Assembly: GCF_004348345.1 (NCBI RefSeq)
Contig: NZ_SMJZ01000028.1
Location: forward strand, 1 to 53,887
Reading direction: 5' to 3'
Source: Nonomuraea longispora
Lineage (GTDB): Bacteria > Actinomycetota > Actinomycetes > Streptosporangiales > Streptosporangiaceae
DNA length: 53,887 bases
In this document: one piece after another, positions 40,824-48,819 of the stretch
Layout of the letters: the number at the start of each line of letters is the position of its first letter
Position numbering within the stretch: the stretch's first letter is position 1
Made by a program: the position numbers and the translations under genes
The notes under the pieces: generated by a model
Databases searched by the model: none
The model's input: the letters and a program-made list of their open reading frames with translations, nothing else
What the model was told of the DNA's origin: nothing

Positions 40824-41656
40824 TCGCGTACGCTCCCTTCGGTCAGACCGGCCCGCCAGAACCGCTGGAGGCCCCCCGACAACACGATCAGGGGGATGAC
40901 CGACACGAACGAGCCGACCACCACCAGCGTCTGGAGGATCGGCTCCCGGTCGGCGAAGCCCTGCCAGCTGGTGAGGCCGAGGGTGAGCGGGTAGAGGCTG
41001 GTGTCCGACAACATCACCAGCGGCAGGAAGTAGTTGTTCCAGATCCCGATGAACTGGAACAGGAAGATCGTCACCATCGCCGGAGACATGATTTTCAGGG
41101 CGATGGTGAGGAAGATCCGCCATTCGCCGGCGCCGTCCGCCCTGGCGGCGTCCAGCACGTCGTCCGGCACCGTGGCCGCGTACACGCGCGACAGGTAGAC
41201 CCCGAACGGGCTGACCAGACTGGGCAGCAGGACCGCCCAGTAGGTGTTGGCCAGGCCGGCGTCGGACATGAGCAGGAACAGCGGCAGGCCGATGGCGGTG
41301 GTCGGCAGCAGCACCCCGGCGAGGATGACGTTGAACAGCGCCTCCCTGCCGCGGAACTCGCACTTGGCCATCGCGTAGCCGGCGCACGCGGCGATGAGCG
41401 TGGCGCCGGCCGCGCCCAGCCCTGAGTAGATCACCGAGTTGAGGATCCATCGCAGGTAGATGCCGTCGCCGAAGGCGAACAGGTCGCCGAGGTTGGTCCA
41501 CAACTGCGGGTTGGCGAACCACAGCGGGCTGGAGTTGATCAGGTCGCCGGTGTTCTTGGTGGCCGCCACGATCAGCCAGTACAGCGGCAGCAGGAAGTAC
41601 GCCGCGAGCACCAGCAGCAGAACGGTGGTTAGCCAGCGCAGGCCGACCGTCCTCAT
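40820..41656 (-). CDS. Carbohydrate ABC transporter permease, MalG type
   Basis: 278 residues, about six membrane helices (first: TTVLLLVLAAYFLLPLYWLIV). The EAA loop is DVLDAARADGAGEWRIFLTIALKIMSP, typical of sugar permeases of the CUT1 group. Start ATG 41656 overlaps the stop of the partner permease (41653-41656). It is coupled to the downstream beta-galactosidase, so the pair serves galactoside use. No ATPase is encoded here; CUT1 systems in actinomycetes often share the MsiK ATPase. Confidence 0.92.
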   Translation of the reverse strand: MRTVGLRWLTTVLLLVLAAYFLLPLYWLIVAATKNTGDLINSSPLWFANPQLWTNLGDLFAFGDGIYLRWILNSVIYSGLGAAGATLIAACAGYAMAKCEFRGREALFNVILAGVLLPTTAIGLPLFLLMSDAGLANTYWAVLLPSLVSPFGVYLSRVYAATVPDDVLDAARADGAGEWRIFLTIALKIMSPAMVTIFLFQFIGIWNNYFLPLVMLSDTSLYPLTLGLTSWQGFADREPILQTLVVVGSFVSVIPLIVLSGGLQRFWRAGLTEGSVRE

Positions 41657-42528
41657 CGGCGTCCCCTTCCCACGAAGCGCAGGAACCCGAAGGACAGCAC
41701 GGCTGTCACCAGCGCCAGGATGATCGATTCGGCGGCGGCCAGCGCCATGTCGTTGCTGTTGAACGCGTCGTGGTAGGCGGTCAGCGTGGGCGTGTAGGTG
41801 GTGGAGATGCCGCTGGACAGCTGGAGCAGGACCAGCGGCTCGTTGAACAGTTGCAGCGAGCCGATGATGGTGAACACGGTGATCAGCACCAGCGCGGGGC
41901 GGAGCAGCGGGATCTGGATCCGCCAGGCGACGCCCCAGCGTCCGGCGCCGTCGATCCTGGCCGCTTCGTACAGCGTGCGCGGGATCGACTGCAGTTGCGC
42001 CACCACGACCAGCATGTTGTAGCCGACGAACAGCCACACCACGATGTTCATGATGGACCAGAACACGGTGCCCGGTCCCAACAGGTCGGTCTCGATGCCG
42101 AACGCGGCGAACACGGGGGTGAACGGTGAGGTGCCCGGCGCGTACAGGAAGCCCCACATGATCGAGGCGATCACACCGGGGATGCCGTACGGCAGGAAGA
42201 AGCTGGTGCGGAAGAACCGCGGCCAGCGCGCCATGCCGGCCTCCAGGATCAGCGCCAGCACCGTGGAGCCGACCACCATCAGCGGCACCATGATCGCCGC
42301 GTAGAGCAGGATGCGGCCGAGGCTCTCCACGAATCCCGGGTCGGACAGTGCCTTGCCGTAGTTCGCCAGGCCGGCGAAGCGCGTGCTCTGGCCGTGCAGC
42401 CCGAGCAGGCCGGAGCGCTCGACGGCGGTGAAGCTCTGCGCCAGCGCGTACAGGATGGGCGCGACGAAGAACCCGGCGAACAGCAGCACGAACGGCGCCA
42501 GGAAGACCGCGGCGGTGCGTTTCCTCAT
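41653..42528 (-). CDS. Carbohydrate ABC transporter permease, MalF type
   Basis: 291 residues, about six membrane helices starting AAVFLAPFVLLFAGFFVAPILYAL. The EAA loop is TLYEAARIDGAGRWGVAWRIQIPLLRPA. ATG 42528 overlaps the stop of the binding-protein gene (42525-42528). It forms the membrane channel with the MalG-type subunit. Confidence 0.92.
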   Translation of the reverse strand: MRKRTAAVFLAPFVLLFAGFFVAPILYALAQSFTAVERSGLLGLHGQSTRFAGLANYGKALSDPGFVESLGRILLYAAIMVPLMVVGSTVLALILEAGMARWPRFFRTSFFLPYGIPGVIASIMWGFLYAPGTSPFTPVFAAFGIETDLLGPGTVFWSIMNIVVWLFVGYNMLVVVAQLQSIPRTLYEAARIDGAGRWGVAWRIQIPLLRPALVLITVFTIIGSLQLFNEPLVLLQLSSGISTTYTPTLTAYHDAFNSNDMALAAAESIILALVTAVLSFGFLRFVGRGRR

Positions 42529-43829
42529 TGGGCCTTCAGCCCTTTCTCCCTCAGTTGCTCGACCACCTGCGTCTGCGCCGCCCGCAGCGCGCTGGAAAAG
42601 GTGCCCTCGCCGGCGAGGGCCCGCGGGAAGCTGTCGTTGAGCGTCTGCCGGGTCTCGTCGTAGCCGGGCCACCACACCCAGCCGCGCGGCAACTGGCTGG
42701 ACGCCTCGGTGAACAGCTTGTCGGTACGCTGCCCGCCGAGGAACGCGGAGGGCTTGGTCAGCGACGGGCTGGACATGCCGTCGAGCGCGGCGGGCCAGCC
42801 GTAGCCGCTCTCGATCAGCATCGCGACGCTGCCCGGGTCGCGGTTGATCCACAAGGCGAACTCGGCGGCCTCGCGGGGATGCTCGCAGCCGCGCAGCAGC
42901 GCGGTGGACGAGCCGCCGTTGCTGGCGGAGGCTTTGCCGCCCGCCTCCCACTGGGGCAGCGGCGCGGCCCGCCACTTGCCGGCGGTGTCCGGCGCGTTGG
43001 CGGCGAGGATGGCCTCACCCCACTGGGCGAGGGGGATCGCCACGAGGTTGCCGGACGCGAGGTCCTTGTACCAGCCCGGCGCGAAGTGCGGGCCTACCTT
43101 GACGAGCCCGTCCCTGATCATGCCTTGCCAGTAGTCGGCCACCTTCAGCGTCTCCGGGCTGGTCATCTTGGCGTTCCAGACGCCGCCGCGGGTGTCGAAC
43201 CACGGCGTGCCGGCCTGCCAGGCCAGGCTGATGAAGGGCGAGGCGTCGTTGGCGGGGAAGTTCGTGACGTAGGCGTCGGGGTCGGCCGCGCGGACCTTGG
43301 CGGCCGCCTCGCGATACTCCGCCCAGGTCGTGGGCACCTCGATGCCCCACTTGTCGAACAGGTCGGCCCGGTAGTAGAGGGCCATCGGGCCGGTCGCCTG
43401 CGGCACGGCGTAGGTGCCGCCCTCGTACGTCACCAGGTCCCAGGTGTTCTGCTGGAAGTCGGCCCGGTCGGCGTCGGTGAGGTAGGGGTCCAGGTCCGTC
43501 AACTCGGCGTTGAGCAGGAACGACGGCAGTTCCTGGAACTCCATCTGGGCCAGGCAGGGTGCGTCGCCGGCCAGCACGGCAGCGTGGATCTTCGCGTACC
43601 CGCCCTCCGGTCCTGGCGGGATGTTGTCCAGTCTGACCTGGACGTCGTCATGGGTGCGGTTGAACAACTCGACGGCTTTGTCCATCCCCGGAACCCACGC
43701 CCAGAAGGTGAGCTGGACGGGATCCCGCCCGGTCGTGTCGGCGCCGCCCCCACAGGCGCTCACGAGCAGCATCGCCGCCGCGGCCAGGCTGAGGAGGGGG
43801 GATCCCAAGCGGCGTGGCCAAATAACCAT
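42525..43829 (-). CDS. Carbohydrate-binding lipoprotein (family 1) of the galactoside importer
   Basis: 434 residues. A signal peptide ends in the lipobox LVSAC with a following GGG linker. The mature part is SBP_bac_1-like: VQLTFWAWVPGMDKAVELFNRTHDDVQVRLDNIPPG, then GPMALYYRADLFDKWGIEVPTTWAEY and PREAAEFALWINRD. It likely captures a galactoside. The start is uncertain: ATG 43829 gives a normal signal peptide but has no ribosome-binding site and directly abuts the palindrome at 43828-43844, so the mRNA may be leaderless; ATG 43847 would add six residues. It is first gene of a four-gene operon divergent from a GntR regulator. Confidence 0.9.
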   Translation of the reverse strand: MVIWPRRLGSPLLSLAAAAMLLVSACGGGADTTGRDPVQLTFWAWVPGMDKAVELFNRTHDDVQVRLDNIPPGPEGGYAKIHAAVLAGDAPCLAQMEFQELPSFLLNAELTDLDPYLTDADRADFQQNTWDLVTYEGGTYAVPQATGPMALYYRADLFDKWGIEVPTTWAEYREAAAKVRAADPDAYVTNFPANDASPFISLAWQAGTPWFDTRGGVWNAKMTSPETLKVADYWQGMIRDGLVKVGPHFAPGWYKDLASGNLVAIPLAQWGEAILAANAPDTAGKWRAAPLPQWEAGGKASASNGGSSTALLRGCEHPREAAEFALWINRDPGSVAMLIESGYGWPAALDGMSSPSLTKPSAFLGGQRTDKLFTEASSQLPRGWVWWPGYDETRQTLNDSFPRALAGEGTFSSALRAAQTQVVEQLREKGLKAQ

Positions 43830-43844
43830 AAAATATGCTTTTAT
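43828..43844. promoter_or_regulatory. AT-rich palindromic operator candidate ATAAAA-N5-TTTTAT
   Basis: ATAAAA (43828-43833) and TTTTAT (43839-43844) are perfect inverted arms around TATGC. It is the only strongly AT-rich palindrome in this part of very GC-rich DNA and lies between the divergent importer and GntR genes. Such a site would let the GntR protein control both directions. Inferred from position and symmetry. Confidence 0.55.
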
Positions 43845-43879
43845 CATCTTCACAGGGAGATCGGAAGGGATGTGCGGTC

Positions 43880-44566
43880 TTGAGCTATCCACGGCGCGGG
43901 ATGCACGGTGAGGTCGTCGAGGATCTGGGCCGGCGCATTCTCGGGGGCGATCCCGATGCCGGCGGAACCCTCGACCCGACCGCCCTGGCCAGGCATTACG
44001 GCGTCAGCCACACGGTCATGCGCGAGGCGATGAAAACCCTCGCGGCCAAGGGGCTGGTGGACGCGCGGCCCAAGCGCGGCACGTTCGTCAGGCCGCGCGC
44101 CGAGTGGTCGATGCTCGATCCGGACGTCCTGCGGTGGCGGTTCACCCAGCGCGGTGACGAGGGAATGCTTCGCGACCTCGCCGAGGTCCGGGCCGTGGTG
44201 GAGCCGGCCGGCGCACGCCTGGCCGCGAAGCGCCGCACCGACGAGGACCTGGAGGTCCTGGAAACGGCCCTGGCCCGCATGGCCGACACCGTCTCCGACC
44301 CCGTCACGCACACCGAGGCCGACATCGCCTTCCACCGCGCCCTGCTCGCCGCCGCCCGCAACGAAGTGCTCGACTGCCTCCAGGTGGTGATCGCCGCCGC
44401 GTTGTACGCGCGGGACCGCCTGGTGCACGCCGGCGGTGAGCGTACCGGGTTCGCCGCCACTCACAGGGCGGTCCTGGACGCGGTACGCCGCGCCGATCCC
44501 GACGCCGCCGAATCCGCCATGCGAGACCTGCTCGCGCAGGCCGGAAAGGACGAAGCCGCAATATGA
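43880..44566 (+). CDS. GntR-family regulator, FCD subfamily (DgoR-like)
   Basis: 228 residues from a TTG start. The winged helix includes GEVVEDLGRRILGGD, DPTALARHYGVSHTVMREAMKTLAAKGLVDARPKRGTFVRP and SMLDPDVLRWRF; this last element is typical of the galactonate regulator DgoR and relatives. The FCD domain has EADIAFHRALLAAARNEVLD and ATHRAVLDAVRRAD with the metal-binding histidines. TTG 43880 follows GGAAGGGA and keeps the usual SYPRRGMHGEV beginning; ATG 43901 is the alternative. It probably represses the divergent beta-galactosidase operon in response to a galactose catabolite, fitting the galactonate dehydratase remnant at 48512-48737. It overlaps the phoD-like gene by ATGA. Confidence 0.87.
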   Translation: MSYPRRGMHGEVVEDLGRRILGGDPDAGGTLDPTALARHYGVSHTVMREAMKTLAAKGLVDARPKRGTFVRPRAEWSMLDPDVLRWRFTQRGDEGMLRDLAEVRAVVEPAGARLAAKRRTDEDLEVLETALARMADTVSDPVTHTEADIAFHRALLAAARNEVLDCLQVVIAAALYARDRLVHAGGERTGFAATHRAVLDAVRRADPDAAESAMRDLLAQAGKDEAAI

Positions 44567-46119
44567 CCACCCCCCACATGACGTCCAGGCGGCGCATGCT
44601 CGCCTACGCCGCAGGGCTCGCCGGGCTGGCCGCCGTCGCCCAGGTGCCCGGCGGCTGGACCGACTCCTCACCCGCCCTGCCCTCCTCGCCGTTCACCCTC
44701 GGCGTCGCCTCCGGCGACCCCCGCCCCGACGGCGTGGTGTTGTGGACCAGGCTCGCCCCTCAACCGCTCGCCGACGACGGGCTCGGCGGCATGCCGCGCA
44801 GCCCGGTGCCGGTGCGCTGGGAGGTCGCCGAGGACGACGGGATGCGCAAGGTCGTCCGCAGGGGCGTGGCCACGGCCCGCCCCGAGCTGGCGCACGCCGT
44901 GCACGTGGAGGTGCGGGGGCTGCGCCCCGGCCGCGTGTACTGGTACCGGTTCACCGTCGGCTCCGACGACAGCCCGGTCGGCCGCACCAAGACCGCGCCG
45001 GATCCCCGCCGGGCCGTGCCGGTGAGCTTCGCCTTCGTCTCCTGCCAGGCCTGGGACATCGGCTTCTACACGGCGTACCGCGACCTGTCCGGCCAGGACC
45101 TCGACCTCGTCGCGCACCTGGGCGACTACATCTACGAGAACGGCATCGCCGCCACCGGAGGCGCCCGCGGCACGCCCCTGTCGCCCGCGCACGGCGAGCT
45201 CGTACAGACCCTCTCGCAGTACCGGCTGCGGCACTCGCTCGTCGCCACCGACCCCGACCTGCAGGCCGCCCGCGCCGCCGCACCCTGGCTGTTCACGCTC
45301 GACGACCACGACGTGGAGGACAACTGGGGCGCCGACCGGTCGCCCACCGGCGCGACCCCGGAGAACTTCCTGCGCCGCCGCGCCGCCGCGTTCCGCGCCT
45401 TCTACGAGAACAACCCGATGCGTCCCTCCGCGCTGCCGGTCGGGCCCGACATGGCGATGCACCACCGGGTCGGCTACGGGCGGCTGGCGAACTTCTTCGT
45501 GCTGGACGCGCGGCAGTTCCGCAGCCCCATCGACATCGGGGCGCGGCTCGACCCGTCCCGCACCATGCTGGGGCAAGAGCAGGAACGCTGGCTGCTCAAG
45601 GAACTCGCCGGCTCGTCGAGCACCTGGAACCTGCTGGCCAACCAGGTCATGATGTTCCAGCTCGACCGGCTCACCGACCCGGGGCTGCAGCAGCTCAACC
45701 CCGACACCTGGGACGGCTACGCGGCCGCGCGCGCCCGGCTCTGGGCCGGCATCGGCGAGCGCCGCGTGTCCAACCCGGTGGTGCTCACCGGCGACGCCCA
45801 CGTCAACTGCGCCGCGGAGCTCAAGGCCGACTTCGCCGACCCGGACTCGCCGAGCGTGGGCGTGGAGTTCGTGGGCACCTCGATCACCTCCGGCGGCGAC
45901 GGCTCCGACAGCACGCCGGGAGGCCAGGAGTGGCTGGCGGCCAACCCGCACCTGAAGTTCTTCAACAACCAGCGCGGATACGTGCGCTGCCGGGCCGACG
46001 CCGACACGCTGACCACCGACTACGTGGTGGTGGACAAGGTCACCACGGCCGGCGGTGCCGCGTCGGTGCGCAGGTCGTTCGTCGTCGAATCCGGCCGCCC
46101 GGCCCTGCAGGACATGTGA
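44563..46119 (+). CDS. phoD: Exported PhoD-like alkaline phosphatase/phosphodiesterase
   Basis: 518 residues. A Tat signal peptide starts with TSRRRMLAYAAGLAGLAAV. A PhoD N-terminal beta domain (FTLGVASGDPRPDGVVLWTRLAP) precedes the metallophosphatase core: SFAFVSCQAW, VAHLGDYIYE, LDDHDVEDNWG, NLLANQVMM and VLTGDAHVN supply the iron/calcium ligands (Cys, Asp, Asp, Asn, His). PhoD hydrolyses phosphodiesters and monoesters, including teichoic acids, outside the cell. It is translationally coupled to the GntR gene, an odd pairing that suggests the regulator gene sits at the head of a mixed transcription unit. Confidence 0.92.
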   Translation: MTTPHMTSRRRMLAYAAGLAGLAAVAQVPGGWTDSSPALPSSPFTLGVASGDPRPDGVVLWTRLAPQPLADDGLGGMPRSPVPVRWEVAEDDGMRKVVRRGVATARPELAHAVHVEVRGLRPGRVYWYRFTVGSDDSPVGRTKTAPDPRRAVPVSFAFVSCQAWDIGFYTAYRDLSGQDLDLVAHLGDYIYENGIAATGGARGTPLSPAHGELVQTLSQYRLRHSLVATDPDLQAARAAAPWLFTLDDHDVEDNWGADRSPTGATPENFLRRRAAAFRAFYENNPMRPSALPVGPDMAMHHRVGYGRLANFFVLDARQFRSPIDIGARLDPSRTMLGQEQERWLLKELAGSSSTWNLLANQVMMFQLDRLTDPGLQQLNPDTWDGYAAARARLWAGIGERRVSNPVVLTGDAHVNCAAELKADFADPDSPSVGVEFVGTSITSGGDGSDSTPGGQEWLAANPHLKFFNNQRGYVRCRADADTLTTDYVVVDKVTTAGGAASVRRSFVVESGRPALQDM

Positions 46120-46128
46120 GGCAGGATC

Positions 46129-47754
46129 ATGAGAAGGACGTACCACGCCGCCGCAGCGGTGGCGATCTGCTCGGGCCTGTTCACGACGCCCGCCGCGTCC
46201 GCCGCGGGATCCGTCTCCGCACGCCTGCCCGCCACGCCGGCGGGCCAGGTGCTGGTGGTGCAGGCCAACCTCCAGGACTCCGTACGCCGGGCGGACGCCC
46301 GCGACACCCGCGACCTGGACAACTTCGCCAGGCGGTTGGCCGAGAGGGCGCCGGCGGCGCCGGACGCCCTGCTGCTCACCGAGGTCCTCGGCCCCGGCGC
46401 CCGGCATCTGGCGAACGTGCTGAGCCGGGCCACCGGTCAGCGCTACCGGGCCGAGGTGGCGGGTGAACGCTCAGCCTTCCTGCCCGACGGCGCGGTCAGA
46501 CAGAACGCGATCATCCTGAACACCCGGACGATGACCGCGGCCGCGCGCGGCGGCTTCGAACGGGTGCAGGACGAGGACCAGGCCTACGTGGTGGCCGCCC
46601 GGCGGGACGGCACGCTGCGCGTACCGCTGGTCGCCGCGCACCCCGGCGGCGATCCGGCGCCGGCCGCGGCCTTGCTCGCCGATCGTTTCGCCCGCGAGGA
46701 CGGCGTCACCGTCCTCGGCGGCGACTTCCGCGCCGGGCGCTGCGCCGTGCCCGCGCGGGACCAGACCATCGGGTGCGAGCCGCAGGCGTTCTGGGGGGAT
46801 CTGACCGGGCCACGGGCCTACACCGACGCCTACTTCGAACGCGGCGACGCGCAGGCACGCCCGCACAGCGGGTACGTCTTCGCCAGGGGTGACGTGCTGA
46901 AAGCCGCGATCGACACCGACATGCCGGACGTGTCGGACTGCAAGGCGGCCTTCGACGCCGGACGCTCGCACGCCGCGGATCGGGACTGCCGGGACGCGTA
47001 CTACGCCGACGAGCCGTTCGGCTGGGCGCTGCTCGGCGCCGCCCGCGACGAGCAGCAGTCGGTGATCCCGGCGAAGATCGCGCTGGATCACTGCGAGCTG
47101 GCCGTGCGCACCACCGGCGTGATGGCCAGGGTCGTCAACAACTCCGGAGCGCCGCTGTCCCGGCCGGTCCGCGTCACCGCGCCCGAGCCGCTCACCGCCG
47201 CACCCGAGCAGGCCACCCTCGACGTGCCCGCCGGCCAGGCCGCGAACGTCGTCGTGACCGTCACCGCGCCCAGGGACACCGAGCCAGGCGAGCACCGCGT
47301 CACCGTGGCGATCGGCTCGACCGAGCAGGAGATCCCGGTCACCGTCACCGAGGAGTGCGTCGAGCCGAAGGCGTACGCGAGCAGCTTCCACGCGGGCTTC
47401 GGCCCCGAACTCGCGGTGGACGACGACATCGCGACCCACTGGCACTCCGAGTATCAGCCGCCGCACCCGCTGCCCCAGTCGATCACTCTCAACCTGGGCG
47501 AGACCAAGCGGATCAGCGCCGTGGACTACCAGCCGAGGTTCGACGGCAACCTCAACGGCACGATCCTCGACTACAAGGTGTACCTCAGCACGGACGGCCA
47601 GACCTTCACCGAGGCCGCCGACGGCTCGTGGGCGGCCGACGCCCGGCTCAAGACCGCCTCGTTCGAGGCCGCGGACGCCCGCTACGTGCGTCTGGAGGGC
47701 ACCCGGGCCAGCGGCGGACCCTATCTGTCGGCGGCGGAGGTGAGCGTCCGATGA
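46129..47754 (+). CDS. Exported EEP-like protein with Ig-like and discoidin (F5/8C) domains
   Basis: 541 residues. Residues 1-26 form a signal peptide ending ASAAG. From about 35 to 315 the sequence resembles an endonuclease/exonuclease/phosphatase fold (VLVVQANLQDSVRRADARDTRD, LLLTEVLGPG, RPHSGYVFARGDVLKAAIDT), but the final SDH motif is not apparent, so activity is doubtful. Residues about 325-415 look like a NEW3/Ig-like domain (ARVVNNSGAPLSRPVRVTAP). Residues about 415-540 are an F5/8 type C discoidin domain (HAGFGPELAVDDDIATHWHS, TDGQTFTEAADGSW, YVRLEG), often galactose-binding. Such a protein may attach to cell-surface or plant glycans. Nine bases follow the phoD-like gene; it overlaps the SDR gene by four. 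Confidence 0.75.
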   Translation: MRRTYHAAAAVAICSGLFTTPAASAAGSVSARLPATPAGQVLVVQANLQDSVRRADARDTRDLDNFARRLAERAPAAPDALLLTEVLGPGARHLANVLSRATGQRYRAEVAGERSAFLPDGAVRQNAIILNTRTMTAAARGGFERVQDEDQAYVVAARRDGTLRVPLVAAHPGGDPAPAAALLADRFAREDGVTVLGGDFRAGRCAVPARDQTIGCEPQAFWGDLTGPRAYTDAYFERGDAQARPHSGYVFARGDVLKAAIDTDMPDVSDCKAAFDAGRSHAADRDCRDAYYADEPFGWALLGAARDEQQSVIPAKIALDHCELAVRTTGVMARVVNNSGAPLSRPVRVTAPEPLTAAPEQATLDVPAGQAANVVVTVTAPRDTEPGEHRVTVAIGSTEQEIPVTVTEECVEPKAYASSFHAGFGPELAVDDDIATHWHSEYQPPHPLPQSITLNLGETKRISAVDYQPRFDGNLNGTILDYKVYLSTDGQTFTEAADGSWAADARLKTASFEAADARYVRLEGTRASGGPYLSAAEVSVR

Positions 47755-48491
47755 CCAGGTTCGCGGGACGGACAGCCGTCGTCACGGGTGGCGCGCGGGG
47801 CATCGGCGCCGCCACGGTTCGCCGGCTGGCGTCGGAAGGAGCCTCGGTGGTCGTCGCCGACATCGACGAGGCGGCGGGCAGGCAGGTGGCCGACTCCGTC
47901 CCCGAGGCCGTGTACGCCGCCTGCGACGTGGCCTCGCCGCAGGCATGGAACGACCTGCGCACGCTGGTCCTCGACCGGTTCGGGCGGCTGGACGTGCTCG
48001 TCGGCAACGCCTACCTGCTGCGGCAGGGACCCGCCGACCAGGTGGGGCCGGACGACTGGAACGCCCAGCTCGCGGTCAACCTCGGCGGGTTCTACCTCGG
48101 CACGCGCACGTTCATCGGCGAGCTGCGGCAGGCACGCGGAGCCCTCGTGGCGGTCTCCAGCGTGCACGCCGGATTCGGCCTCCCCGGCCGCCCGGCCTAC
48201 GCCGCGTCCAAGGGCGGACTGCTCTCGCTGACCAGGCAGCTCGCCGTGGAGTACGGCCCCGAGGTACGCGCCAACGCGGTGGTGCCCGGCCCCATCCTGA
48301 CCGGGGCGTGGGACGGCATCGACGAGGCCGGCCGGGAGCGCTCCGCCCGCGCCACGGCGGCCGGCCGGCTCGGCAGCCCCGACGAGGTGGCCGCCGCCAT
48401 AGCGTTCCTCGCCAGCGGCGAGGCGTCGTTCATCACCGGCGCCTCGCTGACCGTCGACGGCGGCTGGAGCGTCACGAAGGACTCCGACTGA
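47751..48491 (+). CDS. Short-chain dehydrogenase/reductase
   Basis: 246 residues. Classical SDR: cofactor motif TGGARGIGAA (TGxxxGIG) at about 13-22, acidic D40 in VVADID favouring NAD(H), NAY in VGNAYLL, catalytic Ser in VSSVHAG, and Y-x-x-x-K in YAASKGG. SITGA and VDGGWSV end the fold. Given the beta-galactosidase and galactonate dehydratase remnant, a D-galactose 1-dehydrogenase or a sugar-acid dehydrogenase is plausible, but SDR substrates cannot be read from sequence. ATG 47751 overlaps the previous gene's TGA. Confidence 0.88.
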   Translation: MTRFAGRTAVVTGGARGIGAATVRRLASEGASVVVADIDEAAGRQVADSVPEAVYAACDVASPQAWNDLRTLVLDRFGRLDVLVGNAYLLRQGPADQVGPDDWNAQLAVNLGGFYLGTRTFIGELRQARGALVAVSSVHAGFGLPGRPAYAASKGGLLSLTRQLAVEYGPEVRANAVVPGPILTGAWDGIDEAGRERSARATAAGRLGSPDEVAAAIAFLASGEASFITGASLTVDGGWSVTKDSD

Positions 48492-48511
48492 ACCCGCCGA
48501 ACCGCAACTGA

Positions 48512-48737
48512 TCGAAGCAGAGCCTCGGCCTGCACTACAACGAGCCCGCCGACCTGCTCGACTACCTGGTGGACCCGTCGGTGTTCAGGTACGCCGACGG
48601 GCACGTGCCGCTGCCGACCGGGCCCCGGCCTGGGCATCGAGATCGACGCCGCGGCCGTCGAACGCGCGGCCGAGATCGGCCACCGCTGGCGTTCCCCCAT
48701 CTGGCGCCGCGACGACGGCGGCCTCGCCGAATGGTGA
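48512..48737 (+). pseudogene. Truncated, frameshifted 3' end of a D-galactonate dehydratase (DgoD, enolase superfamily)
   Basis: A forward frame from 48512 reads QSLGLHYNEPADLLDYLVDP, then SVFRYADGHVPLPTGP. It continues in a second frame as GLGIEIDAAAVERAAEIGHR, WRSPIWRRDDGGLAEW and stop (TGA 48735-48737). This is the C-terminal end of galactonate dehydratase and close relatives. The two frames meet at the GGCCCC run 48621-48626, where one extra C restores the rest, so a +1 insertion is likely. Everything upstream of about residue 300 of the parent is missing, right at the SDR stop. In intact form it would convert galactonate to 2-keto-3-deoxygalactonate. The following 48738-48819 shows no gene. 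Confidence 0.8.
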
Positions 48738-48819
48738 CCGGTCGTGGTCGCGCCGTCGTCACGTGCCGGACATCGACACGCTGCGGCTCCCGTATCGCCC
48801 GCCGGGCGGCGCGGGACGC

